This document shows, piece after piece, positions 36,724 to 48,814 of a DNA stretch of 64,000 bases. Below the pieces are notes generated by a model, which was not told the origin of the DNA, did no database searches, and was given only the letters and a program-made list of their open reading frames with translations. Within the stretch, counting starts at the first letter, position 1. The number at the start of each line of letters is the position of its first letter. Source of the DNA: Stutzerimonas stutzeri (GTDB taxonomy: Bacteria > Pseudomonadota > Gammaproteobacteria > Pseudomonadales > Pseudomonadaceae); the NCBI RefSeq assembly GCF_024451105.1, contig NZ_JANGEY010000002.1:1-64000 (forward strand), written 5' to 3'. The position numbers and the translations under genes are program-made.

Positions 36724-38295
36724 ATGCCAGCGCCAACGCCTCCGGGCTCCACTTTCGACCTGACCGGCCGCCTCGCACGGCTGCTGGGCATCGTCTTCCT
36801 GCTGCTCTTGGCCGGCTGCCAGACTCGCGGCGGCGGCGAGCCGGGCAGCGACACCGAACGCGCCGTACGGGTCGGCAAGTCCATCGAATGGAGCCAGGAG
36901 CTGCGCCCGGCCGAACCGGACCCGCACGAGGACATCTGGGAACGCATTCGTGCCGGCTACCGGCTGCAGGAACAGATCGGCACCAATCCGCGGGTCGAGC
37001 GCCAGCGCTTCGGCTTGGCCAGCCGGCCGGCGTCGATCCAGCAGATCGCCGAGCGCAGCAGTCCCTACATCCACTACATCGTCGAACGCCTCGAAGAGAA
37101 CGACATGCCGCTGGAACTGGCGCTGCTGCCGATGATCGAGAGTTCCTACAATCCGCTGGCCTACTCGCCGGCGCACGCCGCCGGCCTCTGGCAGTTCATT
37201 CCTTCCACCGGCCGCTACTACAACCTGCGCCAGACCGACTGGTACGACGGCCGCCGCGACATCCTCGCCTCGACCAACGCCGCGATCAGCTACCTCAAGC
37301 GCCTGCACGACATGTTCAACGGCGACTGGCTGCTCGCCCTGGCCTCCTACAACGCCGGCGAGGGCACGGTCAGCAGGGCCATCGAGCGCAACCAGCGCAA
37401 TGGCCTGCCGACCGACTACTGGAACCTGCCGCTGCCCAGGGAGACCCAGGACTACGTGCCCAAGCTGCTGGCCGTGTCGCAGATCATCCAGAGCCCCGAG
37501 GCCTACGGCGTGACCCTCGCGCCGATCGCCAACGAGCCCTATTTCGAGAAGGTCGCCATCCGTCACCAGCTCGATCTGTCGAAGGTCGCCGCGATGGCCG
37601 ACGTCGACAAGGACGAGCTGCTCCAGCTCAATCCGGCGTTCAAGCACGGCATCACCCTCGACGGGCCCCGTCACCTGCTGGTGCCGGCGAACAAGGCCGA
37701 GGGCGTCAGCGAGCGTCTCGCCCGCCTCGAACCGGAAAGCCTGGTGCAGTGGCGACGCTACCGGGTGCGCAGCGGCGACAGCCTGCACGGCATCGCCAAC
37801 CGCCATCACGTCACCGTCGCCACCCTGCGCGACATCAACCGCCTGCCCGGCAATCGCCTGCGCGTCGGCCAGACCCTGCTGATCCCGCAGGGTTCAGGCA
37901 GTGCGCCGAGCGCCCCGCTGTACGAACGCAGCGCGCCGGTCGTCGCCCAGCCGAGCGTGCCGGCGCCCCGCAGCTATCGGGTACGTAGCGGCGACACCCT
38001 GTGGGACATCGCCAGGCGCCACGACGTGAGCGTCGACCAACTGCAGCGCTGGAACAACCTCAAGGGCCGCGAGATCAAGGCCGGACAACTGCTGACCCTG
38101 CACGGCGGCAGCCGGACGGCAGGCGCCGGCGCGCGTCAGGCGGTGACCTACTACAAGGTGCGCCGCGGCGACTCGCTGTCGGTCATCGCCCAACGCTTCT
38201 CGGTCGACACCCGCCAGCTCCGCCAATGGAACCCCTCGCTGGGCACGACCCTCAAGGTCGGCCAGACCCTGGCCCTCCACCTCGGACGACTCTGA
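36724..38295 (+). CDS. mltD: Membrane-bound lytic murein transglycosylase D
   Basis: Lipoprotein enzyme that cleaves peptidoglycan with formation of 1,6-anhydroMurNAc. The 523 residues have a signal peptide with a lipobox (LLLLAGCQ, lipid Cys about residue 36), a family-1 SLT domain with catalytic Glu in LLPMIESSYNPLAYSPAHAA and the motifs GLWQFIPSTGRYY and ALASYNAGEGTVSRAIERN, then three C-terminal LysM repeats starting near residues 345, 417 and 476 (YRVRSGDSLHGIA, YRVRSGDTLWDIA, YKVRRGDSLSVIA). Confidence 0.95.
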   Translation: MPAPTPPGSTFDLTGRLARLLGIVFLLLLAGCQTRGGGEPGSDTERAVRVGKSIEWSQELRPAEPDPHEDIWERIRAGYRLQEQIGTNPRVERQRFGLASRPASIQQIAERSSPYIHYIVERLEENDMPLELALLPMIESSYNPLAYSPAHAAGLWQFIPSTGRYYNLRQTDWYDGRRDILASTNAAISYLKRLHDMFNGDWLLALASYNAGEGTVSRAIERNQRNGLPTDYWNLPLPRETQDYVPKLLAVSQIIQSPEAYGVTLAPIANEPYFEKVAIRHQLDLSKVAAMADVDKDELLQLNPAFKHGITLDGPRHLLVPANKAEGVSERLARLEPESLVQWRRYRVRSGDSLHGIANRHHVTVATLRDINRLPGNRLRVGQTLLIPQGSGSAPSAPLYERSAPVVAQPSVPAPRSYRVRSGDTLWDIARRHDVSVDQLQRWNNLKGREIKAGQLLTLHGGSRTAGAGARQAVTYYKVRRGDSLSVIAQRFSVDTRQLRQWNPSLGTTLKVGQTLALHLGRL

Positions 38296-38395
38296 CCGAC
38301 GGGCACCCCGGAACCACCCTTTTTCCTGCCGATACAAGCTGTTACTGTAGCTTTCTTATTCCCCTCAAGACTGCCACGGACCGGACCCTCGCCTG

Positions 38396-40225
38396 ATGAG
38401 TCGTCTCCCCGCCCTGCTGCTCGGTCTGCTCGCCTGTCTGCCAGCGGGCGCTGCCGTCATCGAACGGCACGGCTACGCCCAGTTCGGCTCCCTCAAGTAT
38501 CCGGCCAACTTCGGCCATTTCGACTGGGTCAATCCCAAGGCGCCCAAGGGCGGCAGCGTGCGCCTGATGGCTGCGGGCACCTTCGACACTCTCAATCCCT
38601 ACACCCTCAAGGGCACCAGTCCGGCCGGCACCGCCAACTTCCTGCAGTACGGGGTCAGCGAGCTGAATGCACCGCTGATGGTCGGCACCGGCGCCTACGA
38701 CCCCTCCGGCGACGAACCGACCTCCAGCTACGGACTGATCGCCGCCTCGGTGGAATACAGCAAGGATCGCAGCTGGGTGGTATTCAACCTGCGTCCCGAA
38801 GCACGCTTCCACGACGGCAAACCGATCACCAGCGCCGACGTGGCCTTCTCCTACCGCCTGCTCAGCAGCGAAGGCCACCCGCACTACCGCACTGCCCTGC
38901 AGGAAGTGCAGCGCGTCGACATCCTCGGCAAGCAACGCATCCGCTTCGTGTTCCGACGCAGCGGCAACCCGCTGCTGATCCTGCGCCTTGGCGAACTGCC
39001 GGTGCTGCCCGAGCACTACTGGCGGGGCCGCGACTTCAAGGCCACCACCTTCGAGCCGCCGCTGGGCAGCGGTCCCTACCGCATCGTCCAGGTCGTGCCC
39101 GGCCGCCGTCTGGTCTTCGAGCGGGTCAAGGACTGGTGGGCCAAGGATCTGCCGGTCAACCGCGGCAAGTACAACTTCGACCGCGTCGAGGTGGAGTTCT
39201 ACCGCGACAACCACGTCGCCTTCGAGGCGTTCAAGGCCGGCGAATTCGACTTCTACATCGAGAACCAGGCAAAGAACTGGGCCAACGGTTACCAGTTCCC
39301 GGCAGTGCTGCGCGGCGACGTGATCAAGGCGGAGATCCCCCACCGGATCCCCACCCAGACCCAGGCGCTGTTCATGAACAGCCGCCGTCCGCACTTCCGC
39401 GACGTGCGCGTACGCGAGGCCATGGGCCTGCTGTTCGATTTCGAGTGGAGCAATCGCACCCTGTTCAACGACGCCTACAAGCGCGCCGCCAGCTACTATC
39501 CCAACAGCGAGTTCGCCGCCAGCGACCTGCCGCAGGGCGAGGAGTGGCTGCTGCTCTCGCCGCACCGCAAGGAGCTGCCGGCCGAGCTGTTCACCGATCC
39601 CCCGCGGATGCCGCAGACCGACGGCCGCGGCATCCCCCGCGAGACCCTGCGGCGGGCCCTCGACCTGCTCGCCGCCGCCGGCTGGAAACTCTCCGCCGGC
39701 GGCCTGGTCAATGCCCAGGGCCAGCCGCTGCGCTTCGAGATCCTGCTGGTCAACCCGAGCCTGGAGCGCATCCTCCAGCCATATCGCGACAACCTGGCGC
39801 GCATCGGCGTGCAGGCCAGGCTGCGCACCGTCGACCGCGCCCAGTACAAGCAGCGCATCGACAGCTACGACTACGACATGATCCTGATGACCCTGCCGCA
39901 GACCCTCAGCCCCGGTCTCGAACAATGGCAGTACTTCCACTCCAGTCAGGTGGACGTGCGCGGCGGGCGCAACTATGCCGGCGTCGCCCACCCGGTGATC
40001 GACACCCTGCTCGACAGACTGCTCGCCGCGCAGACCCGCAACCAGCAGGTCGCTGCCGCGCGCGCCATCGACCGGGTGCTGCTCTCCCAGCACTACGCCA
40101 TTCCCAACTGGTACAGCGACCATCACCGCCTCGCCTGGCGCAACCGCTTCGAGCACGTCACCACCCCGCCCTACACCCTCGGCCTGCGGGCCTGGTGGCT
40201 CAAGAAACCGGAGAACCGCCGATGA
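38396..40225 (+). CDS. nppA1: Peptide-type ABC transporter substrate-binding protein (NppA1-like)
   Basis: Periplasmic binding protein of family SBP_bac_5, 609 residues, with a signal peptide (MSRLPALLLGLLACLPAGAA). The mature part shows FDWVNPKAPKGGSVRLMAAG and EARFHDGKPITSADVAFSYR, typical of YejA-type proteins. It heads an importer operon and overlaps a second, related binding-protein gene by four bases (ATGA). The order matches the P. aeruginosa npp locus (uptake of peptidyl nucleoside antibiotics and microcin C-like peptides). The symbol is by synteny. Confidence 0.88.
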   Translation: MSRLPALLLGLLACLPAGAAVIERHGYAQFGSLKYPANFGHFDWVNPKAPKGGSVRLMAAGTFDTLNPYTLKGTSPAGTANFLQYGVSELNAPLMVGTGAYDPSGDEPTSSYGLIAASVEYSKDRSWVVFNLRPEARFHDGKPITSADVAFSYRLLSSEGHPHYRTALQEVQRVDILGKQRIRFVFRRSGNPLLILRLGELPVLPEHYWRGRDFKATTFEPPLGSGPYRIVQVVPGRRLVFERVKDWWAKDLPVNRGKYNFDRVEVEFYRDNHVAFEAFKAGEFDFYIENQAKNWANGYQFPAVLRGDVIKAEIPHRIPTQTQALFMNSRRPHFRDVRVREAMGLLFDFEWSNRTLFNDAYKRAASYYPNSEFAASDLPQGEEWLLLSPHRKELPAELFTDPPRMPQTDGRGIPRETLRRALDLLAAAGWKLSAGGLVNAQGQPLRFEILLVNPSLERILQPYRDNLARIGVQARLRTVDRAQYKQRIDSYDYDMILMTLPQTLSPGLEQWQYFHSSQVDVRGGRNYAGVAHPVIDTLLDRLLAAQTRNQQVAAARAIDRVLLSQHYAIPNWYSDHHRLAWRNRFEHVTTPPYTLGLRAWWLKKPENRR

Positions 40226-42045
40226 CCGCCTTACTGCGCCATGCCCGCCGGCTCGCCACCGGCGTCCTGCTGCTCGGCCTCGCCGGCCATGCGCTTGCCG
40301 CCGCCCGGCATGCCGTGACCCTCTACGACGAGCCGCCCAAGTACCCGGCGGACTTCCGGCACTTTGCCTACGTCAATCCCGACGCGCCCAAGGGCGGCAC
40401 CCTGCGCCAGGCCGGCTTCGGCGGCTTCGACAGCCTCAACCCGTTCATCAACAAGGGCGTGGCCGCCGACGAGATCGGCCTGGTCTACGAGACCCTCACC
40501 CGCCGCAGCCTCGACGAGCCGTTCACCGAGTACGGCCTGCTCGCCGAGAGCATCGAGAAGGCCCCGGACAACCGTTGGGTGCGCTTCCGCCTGCGCAAGG
40601 AGGCACGCTTCCACGACGGCGAGCCGGTGACCGCCGCAGACGTAGTGTTCACCTTCGACACCCTGATGCAGGACGGCGCCCCGCAGTACCGCGGCTACTA
40701 CGCCGACGTCGAGAAGGCGGTGGCCGAGGACCCGCATACGGTGCGCTTCGACTTCCGCCACGGCGGCAACCGCGAGCTGCCGCTGATCGTCGGCCAGTTG
40801 CCGGTGCTGCCGAAACACGCCTGGGAGGGCCGCGAATTCGCCCGCACCAGCCTGGAGCCGCCGCTCGGCAGCGGCCCCTACCGGGTCGCCGAGGTCCAGG
40901 CCGGACGCAGCATCCGCTACCAGCGGATCGAGGACTGGTGGGGCCGGGATCTGCCGGTCAACCGCGGCCAGTACAACTTCGACAGCCTGGTGATCGACTA
41001 CTACCGTGACAACACCGTGGCTCTGGAGGCACTCAAGGCCGGCCAGTTCGACTTCTGGGTGGAGACCAGCGCGAAGAACTGGGCCACCGCCTACGATTCG
41101 CCGGCGCTGCGCGACGGCCGGCTGATCAAGGAAGAGATCGCCAACCACAACCCGGCCGGCATGCAGGGCTTCATCTTCAACCTGCGCCGCCCGCTGTTCC
41201 AGGACCTGCGCGTGCGCGAGGCGCTAGGCCTGCTGTTCGACTTCGAGTGGACCAACCGCCAGCTGTTCTACGGCGCCTACACCCGCACCCGCAGCTACTT
41301 CGAGAACTCCGAGCTGGCTGCTCGCGGTCTGCCCTCGCCGGCCGAACTGGCGCTGCTCGAACCCTGGCGTGCGCAGTTGCCGGCCGAGCTGTTCAGCGTC
41401 GAGTACCAGCCGCCGCAGAGCGACGGCAGCGGCGTGATCCGCGAACAGCGCCGGCGCGCCTTCGAACTGCTCCAGCAGGCCGGCTGGCGGCTGGAGAAGG
41501 ACCGCATGCTCGACGCGACGGGCAAGCCGGTGACCATCGAGTTCCTGCTCGCCCAGGTCGAGTTCGAGCGCGTGCTGCTGCCGTTCAAGCGCAACCTGGC
41601 GAGCCTCGGCATCGAGCTGCAGATCCGCCGCGCCGACGTCTCCCAGTACATCAACCGCCTGCGTTCGCGCGACTTCGACCTGATCGTCGGCGGCTTCGGC
41701 CAGTCCAGCTCGCCGGGCAACGAACAGCGCGAGTACTGGCACTCGAGCAGCGCCGACAATCCCGGCAGCCGCAACCTGATCGGTCTCAAGGACCCGGTCA
41801 TCGACGCGCTGGTCGAGGGCCTGATCGCCGCCGACAGCCGCGAGGCGCTGATCGCCCACACCCGGGCGCTGGACCGCGTGCTGCTCTGGGGCCACTACGT
41901 GATCCCCAACTGGCACATCAGAACCTGGCGGGTGGCGCGCTGGAACCGCTTCGAACACCCCGAAGTGTCGCCGCTCTACGACATCGGCCTGTACACCTGG
42001 TGGGCTCGCCCCGACGGCCAGGCTGTGCGCGCGCGGAAGGAGTGA
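40222..42045 (+). CDS. nppA2: Peptide-type ABC transporter substrate-binding protein, tandem paralogue (NppA2-like)
   Basis: Second SBP_bac_5 protein, 607 residues, with its own signal peptide (ATGVLLLGLAGHALAAA). It aligns by eye with the preceding gene along its whole length: HFAYVNPDAPKGGTLRQAGF, ARFHDGEPVTAADVVFTFDT and LEPPLGSGPYRV occur in both. Two diverged binding proteins feeding one permease pair could widen the substrate range. The permease gene starts seven bases later. Confidence 0.9.
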   Translation: MTALLRHARRLATGVLLLGLAGHALAAARHAVTLYDEPPKYPADFRHFAYVNPDAPKGGTLRQAGFGGFDSLNPFINKGVAADEIGLVYETLTRRSLDEPFTEYGLLAESIEKAPDNRWVRFRLRKEARFHDGEPVTAADVVFTFDTLMQDGAPQYRGYYADVEKAVAEDPHTVRFDFRHGGNRELPLIVGQLPVLPKHAWEGREFARTSLEPPLGSGPYRVAEVQAGRSIRYQRIEDWWGRDLPVNRGQYNFDSLVIDYYRDNTVALEALKAGQFDFWVETSAKNWATAYDSPALRDGRLIKEEIANHNPAGMQGFIFNLRRPLFQDLRVREALGLLFDFEWTNRQLFYGAYTRTRSYFENSELAARGLPSPAELALLEPWRAQLPAELFSVEYQPPQSDGSGVIREQRRRAFELLQQAGWRLEKDRMLDATGKPVTIEFLLAQVEFERVLLPFKRNLASLGIELQIRRADVSQYINRLRSRDFDLIVGGFGQSSSPGNEQREYWHSSSADNPGSRNLIGLKDPVIDALVEGLIAADSREALIAHTRALDRVLLWGHYVIPNWHIRTWRVARWNRFEHPEVSPLYDIGLYTWWARPDGQAVRARKE

Positions 42046-42051
42046 CGCCGG

Positions 42052-43137
42052 ATGCTGGCCTATATCCTGCGCCGCTTGCTGCTCATCGTGCCGACCCTGT
42101 TCGGCATCCTGCTGATCAACTTCCTGATCATCCAGGCCGCACCCGGCGGCCCGGTGGAGCAGATGATCGCCAAGCTGGAGGGCTTCGACGCCGCCGCCGG
42201 CGGCGCCACCGGGCGGATCGCCGGCGGCGGCGCCGAGGTGGCGACGGCCGGCCATGCCTACCGCGGCGCCCAGGGGCTGGATCCCGAGCTGATCGCCGAG
42301 ATCGAGCGCATGTACGGCTTCGACAAGCCGGCCAGCGAACGCTTCTGGATCATGATCCAGAACTACCTGAAGTTCGATTTCGGGCAGAGTTTCTTCCGCG
42401 ACGCCACGGTGATCGAGCTGATCGTCGAAAAGATGCCGGTGTCGATCTCGCTGGGGCTGTGGAGCACCCTGATCATGTACCTGGTGTCGATCCCGCTGGG
42501 CATCGCCAAGGCGATGCGCCACGGCAGCCACTTCGACGTCTGGACCAGCACGGCGATCATCGTCGGCTACGCCATCCCGGCGTTCCTGTTCGCCATCTTG
42601 CTGATCGTGCTGTTCGCCGGCGGCAGCTACTTCGACTGGTTCCCGCTGCGTGGGCTGACCTCGAACAACTTCGACGAACTCAGCCTGTGGGGCAAGCTCG
42701 CCGACTACTTCTGGCACCTGGCCCTGCCGGTGACCGCTCTGGTGATCGGCAACTTCGCCACCCTGACCCTGCTGACCAAGAACAGCTTCCTCGACGAGAT
42801 CGGCAAGCAGTACGTGGTCACCGCGCGCGCCAAGGGCCTGTCGGAGAACCGCGTGCTCTACGGCCACGTGTTCCGCAACGCCATGCTGATCATCATCGCC
42901 GGCTTCCCTTCGGCGTTCATCGGCATGTTCTTCACCGGCTCCCTGCTGATCGAGGTGATCTTCTCCCTCGACGGCCTGGGCCTGCTGAGCTTCGAGTCGG
43001 CGATCAACCGCGACTATCCGGTGGTGTTCGGCACCCTGTTCATCTTCACCCTGCTCGGACTGATCGTGAAACTGATCGGCGACTTGACCTACACCCTGGT
43101 CGATCCGCGCATCGACTTCGAAAGCCGGGAGAACTGA
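42052..43137 (+). CDS. nppB: ABC transporter permease (NppB/YejB-like)
   Basis: Inner-membrane permease of 361 residues in the DppB/YejB class. The N-terminus is the usual [21 protein letters not shown] Gly/Ala-rich insert ([20 protein letters not shown]) follows the first helix, as in the YejB group. The coupling-helix region is [20 protein letters not shown]. It lies between the binding-protein genes and the second permease gene on one transcript. Confidence 0.92.
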   Translation: MLAYILRRLLLIVPTLFGILLINFLIIQAAPGGPVEQMIAKLEGFDAAAGGATGRIAGGGAEVATAGHAYRGAQGLDPELIAEIERMYGFDKPASERFWIMIQNYLKFDFGQSFFRDATVIELIVEKMPVSISLGLWSTLIMYLVSIPLGIAKAMRHGSHFDVWTSTAIIVGYAIPAFLFAILLIVLFAGGSYFDWFPLRGLTSNNFDELSLWGKLADYFWHLALPVTALVIGNFATLTLLTKNSFLDEIGKQYVVTARAKGLSENRVLYGHVFRNAMLIIIAGFPSAFIGMFFTGSLLIEVIFSLDGLGLLSFESAINRDYPVVFGTLFIFTLLGLIVKLIGDLTYTLVDPRIDFESREN

Positions 43138-43140
43138 GCC

Positions 43141-44160
43141 ATGCCCCTCTCTCCCATCAACCAGCGCCGCTTCGCGCAGTTCAAGGCCCACAAGCGCGGC
43201 TGGTACAGCCTGTGGATCTTCCTCGGCCTGTTCCTGCTCAGCCTCGGTGCCGAACTGATCGCCAACGACAAGCCGCTGCTGGTCAGCTACGACGGCCAGT
43301 GGTACGTGCCGGTGCTCAAGCGCTACCCGGAAACCGCCTTCGGCGGCGAGTTCCCGCTGGAGGCCGACTACAAGAGCCCGTACATGCGCGAACTGATCGA
43401 GGACAACGGCGGCTGGATGCTCTGGCCGCTCATCCCGTTCAGCTACGACAGCATCAACTTCGACCTGCAGGTACCGGCCCCGGCGCCGCCTTCGGCGGAC
43501 AACTGGCTGGGTACCGACGACCAGGGCCGCGACGTACTGGCGCGGGTGATCTACGGCTTCCGCATCTCGGTGCTGTTCGCCCTGACCCTGACCCTGGCCA
43601 GCTCGGTCATCGGCGTCGCCGCTGGTGCCTTGCAGGGCTTCTACGGCGGCTGGGTCGACCTGGTCGGCCAGCGCTTCCTGGAGATCTGGTCGGGCCTGCC
43701 GGTGCTCTACCTCTTGATCATCCTCGCCAGCTTCGTCGAACCGAATTTCTGGTGGCTCTTGGGCATCATGCTGCTGTTCTCCTGGATGAGCCTGGTCGAC
43801 GTGGTGCGCGCCGAGTTCCTGCGCGGGCGCAACCTCGAGTACGTACGCGCCGCCCGCGCGCTGGGCATGGGCAACGGGGCGATCATGTACCGGCACATCC
43901 TGCCCAACGCCATGGTCTCGACCATGACCTTCATGCCGTTCATCCTCACTGGCGCCATCGGCACCCTGACCGCACTGGACTTCCTCGGCTTCGGCCTGCC
44001 GCCCGGCTCGCCGTCGCTGGGCGAGCTGGTCGCCCAGGGCAAGTCGAACCTGCAGGCGCCGTGGCTGGGAATCAGCGCCTTCGCCGTGCTGGCGCTGATG
44101 CTGACCCTGCTGGTGTTCATCGGCGAGGCCGCCCGCGATGCCTTCGACCCGAGGAAATGA
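43141..44160 (+). CDS. nppC: ABC transporter permease (NppC/YejE-like)
   Basis: Second permease of the importer, 339 residues, with a long periplasmic segment after the first helix (PETAFGGEFPLEADYKSPYM) characteristic of YejE. The binding-protein-dependent transport signature is YVRAARALGMGNGAIMYRHI. It starts three bases after nppB, and the ATPase gene begins four bases after it. Confidence 0.92.
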   Translation: MPLSPINQRRFAQFKAHKRGWYSLWIFLGLFLLSLGAELIANDKPLLVSYDGQWYVPVLKRYPETAFGGEFPLEADYKSPYMRELIEDNGGWMLWPLIPFSYDSINFDLQVPAPAPPSADNWLGTDDQGRDVLARVIYGFRISVLFALTLTLASSVIGVAAGALQGFYGGWVDLVGQRFLEIWSGLPVLYLLIILASFVEPNFWWLLGIMLLFSWMSLVDVVRAEFLRGRNLEYVRAARALGMGNGAIMYRHILPNAMVSTMTFMPFILTGAIGTLTALDFLGFGLPPGSPSLGELVAQGKSNLQAPWLGISAFAVLALMLTLLVFIGEAARDAFDPRK

Positions 44161-44164
44161 GCCG

Positions 44165-45758
<1,594 letters not shown>

Positions 45759-45778
45759 CCAGCAAGAGGAAGTACACA

Positions 45779-46573
45779 ATGGGTTTCATGACCGGCAAGC
45801 GCGTGCTGATCGTCGGCGTCGCCAGCAAGCTGTCCATCGCCTCCGGCATTGCCGCCGCGATGCACCGCGAGGGCGCGGAACTGGCCTTCACCTACCAGAA
45901 CGACAAGCTCAAGGGTCGCGTCGAGGAGTTCGCCACCGGCTGGGGCTCCAGCGCCGAAATGTGCTTCCCCTGCGACGTCGCCAACGACGAGGACATCGCC
46001 CGCGTGTTCGAGGAGCTGGGCAAGAAGTGGGACGGCCTGGACTGCATCGTCCACTCGGTCGGCTTCGCCCCGGGCGACCAGTTGAACGGCGACTTCACCG
46101 AGGTGACCACCCGCGAGGGCTTCAAGATCGCCCACGACATCAGCGCCTACAGCTTCGTCGCCCTGGCCAAGGCCGGCCGCGAGATGATGAAGGGCCGCAA
46201 CGGCAGCCTGCTGACCCTGTCCTACCTGGGCGCCGAGCGCACCATGCCCAACTACAACGTGATGGGCATGGCCAAGGCCTCGCTGGAGGCCGGCGTGCGC
46301 TACCTGGCCGGCAGCCTCGGTCCGGAAGGCACCCGCGTCAACTGCATCTCCGCCGGCCCGATCCGCACCCTGGCCGCCAGCGGCATCGCCAGCTTCCGCA
46401 AGATGCTCGCCGCCAACGAGCGTCAGACCCCGCTGCGCCGCAACGTGACCATCGAGGAAGTCGGCAACGCCGCCGCCTTCCTGTGCTCCGACCTGGCCTC
46501 GGGCATCAGCGGCGAGGTCGTGTACGTCGACGGCGGCTTCAACACCACCGCCATGGGTGCGATCGAAGAGTAA
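45779..46573 (+). CDS. fabI: Enoyl-[acyl-carrier-protein] reductase (NADH)
   Basis: Last step of each fatty-acid elongation cycle; target of triclosan. The short-chain dehydrogenase fold of 264 residues shows [20 protein letters not shown] at the cofactor site and the catalytic Tyr-x6-Lys in [20 protein letters not shown], followed by [25 protein letters not shown] precedes the ATG. It follows the importer operon by 20 bases but is probably independent in function. Confidence 0.96.
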   Translation: MGFMTGKRVLIVGVASKLSIASGIAAAMHREGAELAFTYQNDKLKGRVEEFATGWGSSAEMCFPCDVANDEDIARVFEELGKKWDGLDCIVHSVGFAPGDQLNGDFTEVTTREGFKIAHDISAYSFVALAKAGREMMKGRNGSLLTLSYLGAERTMPNYNVMGMAKASLEAGVRYLAGSLGPEGTRVNCISAGPIRTLAASGIASFRKMLAANERQTPLRRNVTIEEVGNAAAFLCSDLASGISGEVVYVDGGFNTTAMGAIEE

Positions 46574-46580
46574 GCGCCCT

Positions 46581-46610
46581 GCACCGGTCCGCCGCTGCGC
46601 GGGCCGGTGC
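46581..46610. terminator. Weak hairpin between fabI and ppiD
   Basis: A 10-base stem with one G-U pair (46581-46590 with 46601-46610) lies between the convergent fabI and ppiD. No T run follows on either strand, so intrinsic termination is doubtful. Confidence 0.3.
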
Positions 46611-46711
46611 CCCTCTCCCCGGTCGTCCGGCCACCACATGCATTCCCTCTGCCAGACAGCACAACGCCCCCTTGCGGAGGCGTTGGCGATGCTGCGTGGG
46701 GCGCGGAGCGC

Positions 46712-48583
46712 TCAGAAGCGCTCGATCTCCGCCTCGGCCTGCAGCTGACGCTGGAAGGCCAGGAAGTCCAGCTGACCGCTGCGCGAGGCGAGGAAACGGC
46801 GATACATCGCCAGCTCCTCGGCCGACAGCTCGGCCTCGGGCGCGCTCACGCCATTGAGGCGCAGCACCAGGTAGTCGCCGTTGGCCAGCGACAGGCCGGC
46901 GAAGCCGGGACGCTCGGCCGCCTGCGGACGCGGCATGCGGAACAGCGCCTGCAGCACCTCGGGGTCGACCTCCTCCTGGCTGCGGGTGGCCGCTTCGGTC
47001 ACCTGCCAGGCCTCGCCGGAGTCGGCCTGGATCACCGGCGTCTTGCCTGCGCGCAGCTCGGCGAGCAGCGCCTCGCCGCGGGCCTTGGCGGCCTCGCGGG
47101 CCTTCTCGACGCGGATGCGCTCGCGCAACTGCTCGGCCAGTTGTTCCAGCGGCTGCTGCACGGACTTGCGGTGCTCCTTGACGCGCAACACCACCACGGT
47201 GTCCGGATCCAGCTCCAGCGCCGAGCTGTTGGCGCCTTCGCCGAGGACTTCCTCGCTGAAGGCGGCCTGCACGACCTGGCGACTGGCGGCGATGCCCTCG
47301 CCGCCCTCGCGACCGAACGGCGCCGCCTGCTTGACCTCGAGGCCCAGCTCCTGGGCCGGCTGGAGCAGATCGGCCGCCTCGAACGCCGCGTCCTCCAACT
47401 GCTTGCTGGCTTCGACGAAACGCTGCTCGACCTGCTGGGCCTTGAGCTCGCGCACCAGTTGGGGACGCAGGCTGTCGAGGCTGGGCACCTCGGCGGCCTG
47501 CACGTCGTCCAGCCGGATCAGATGCCAGCCGAACTCGCTCCGTACCGGCGCCGACACCTGACCGACCTGCAGGGCGAACAGCGCGTCCTCGAAGGCCTCG
47601 TCGTAGACGCCCCTGCCGGCGAAGCCGAGATCGCCGCCGTTACCGGCCGACCCCGGGTCCTGGGAGAACTCCCTGGCCAGGGCGGCGAAGTCCTCGCCCT
47701 GCTCGATGCGTGCCTTGAGCTCCTCGAGCCTGCCCCTGGCCTGCTCGTCGCTCGCCCCATTGCTCTCCAGCAGGATGTGCGATGCCCGGCGCTGCTCGCC
47801 AAGATTGGCGATCTCCTTCTCGTAGGCGGCCTGGACGTCGGCGTCCGCCACCTCGACCTGATCGAAGAAGACATCCTTCTTCAGGTCGATGTACTCGATG
47901 ACCACCTGCTCGGGGGTCATGAACTCGCCGGCGCGAGCATCGTAGTAGGCCTTGACCTCGTCCTCCGCCACCTCGACCTGCTCCGGGCGGGCCCTGACCG
48001 TCAGACTGGCGAAGTCGCGGGTCTGCCGCTCGAGAGCCGCGAAGGCACGCACCTCCTGATCGGTGACGAAGCCGCTGCCGGCAAGCCCGGCGCGCAGCTG
48101 GCCGATGAGCATCTCCTCCTCGAGCAGCTTGCGGAACTCCAGACGCCCGTAGCCCATCTGGCGAATCACCTGGTCGAAACGCGCGGGATCGAACTTGCCA
48201 TCCGTCTGGAACTCGGGAGTGAGCAGGATCAACTGGTCGAGTGCCTGCTGGGAAAAGCCGAAACCGGCTTCGCGGGTCCCCTGCAGCAGCAGGGTGCGCT
48301 CGATCAGCGCCTTGAGCGCGCTCTCGCGCAGCAACCTGTCGTCGAGCAGAGAGGCATCGAACTGACTGCCCAGTTGCTGGGCCAGTTGACGACGCTGCAT
48401 GTCCACGGCGCGATTCAGCTCGTTCAGGCCGATGGCCTCGCCGTTGACCTCGGCGGCGTTCTGCCGATTGCTGGTGACGTTCATGATCGCATCGAAGCCG
48501 GTCAACGCCATCAGCACGATGATCACGCCGATGATGGTCTTGGCGATCCAGCCCTGCGAATTGTCCCTGATATTCTGAAGCAT
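46712..48583 (-). CDS. ppiD: Periplasmic folding chaperone PpiD
   Basis: Inner-membrane-anchored chaperone near the SecYEG exit. The 623 residues start with a short cytoplasmic stretch and one transmembrane helix (TIIGVIIVLMALTGFDAIM), then a SurA-N-like chaperone region (GEAIGLNELNRAVDMQRRQL), a parvulin domain (RRASHILLE ... DFAALAREFSQDPGSAGNGG DLGF) around residues 265-355, and a second degenerate parvulin-like part. The Lon-HupB-tRNA-PpiD order is conserved in pseudomonads. Confidence 0.94.
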   Translation of the reverse strand: MLQNIRDNSQGWIAKTIIGVIIVLMALTGFDAIMNVTSNRQNAAEVNGEAIGLNELNRAVDMQRRQLAQQLGSQFDASLLDDRLLRESALKALIERTLLLQGTREAGFGFSQQALDQLILLTPEFQTDGKFDPARFDQVIRQMGYGRLEFRKLLEEEMLIGQLRAGLAGSGFVTDQEVRAFAALERQTRDFASLTVRARPEQVEVAEDEVKAYYDARAGEFMTPEQVVIEYIDLKKDVFFDQVEVADADVQAAYEKEIANLGEQRRASHILLESNGASDEQARGRLEELKARIEQGEDFAALAREFSQDPGSAGNGGDLGFAGRGVYDEAFEDALFALQVGQVSAPVRSEFGWHLIRLDDVQAAEVPSLDSLRPQLVRELKAQQVEQRFVEASKQLEDAAFEAADLLQPAQELGLEVKQAAPFGREGGEGIAASRQVVQAAFSEEVLGEGANSSALELDPDTVVVLRVKEHRKSVQQPLEQLAEQLRERIRVEKAREAAKARGEALLAELRAGKTPVIQADSGEAWQVTEAATRSQEEVDPEVLQALFRMPRPQAAERPGFAGLSLANGDYLVLRLNGVSAPEAELSAEELAMYRRFLASRSGQLDFLAFQRQLQAEAEIERF

Positions 48584-48687
48584 GCAGCCCCCAAACGCGG
48601 CCGCCTCCCGCCTGGGCGGGCATCCGACGGGATTGTGGCCACGAAGATAAAAGAAAGGCGCATCCGAGGATGCGCCTTCTCGATAGA

Positions 48688-48764
48688 TGGCGGAGCGGAC
48701 GGGACTCGAACCCGCGACCCCCGGCGTGACAGGCCGGTATTCTAACCGACTGAACTACCGCTCC
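48688..48764 (-). tRNA. tRNA-Asp (GTC)
   Basis: The 77 bases on the minus strand fold as a tRNA: acceptor GGAGCGG/CCGCTCC, anticodon loop CTGTCAC with anticodon GTC, T-loop GTTCGAGTC and encoded CCA. It lies between hupB and ppiD and probably shares their transcript. Confidence 0.96.
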
Positions 48765-48814
48765 GCAGCCGGAACCGCCAAGGCGGCCCGGGGACATTCA
48801 AGCCTGGAAGACGC

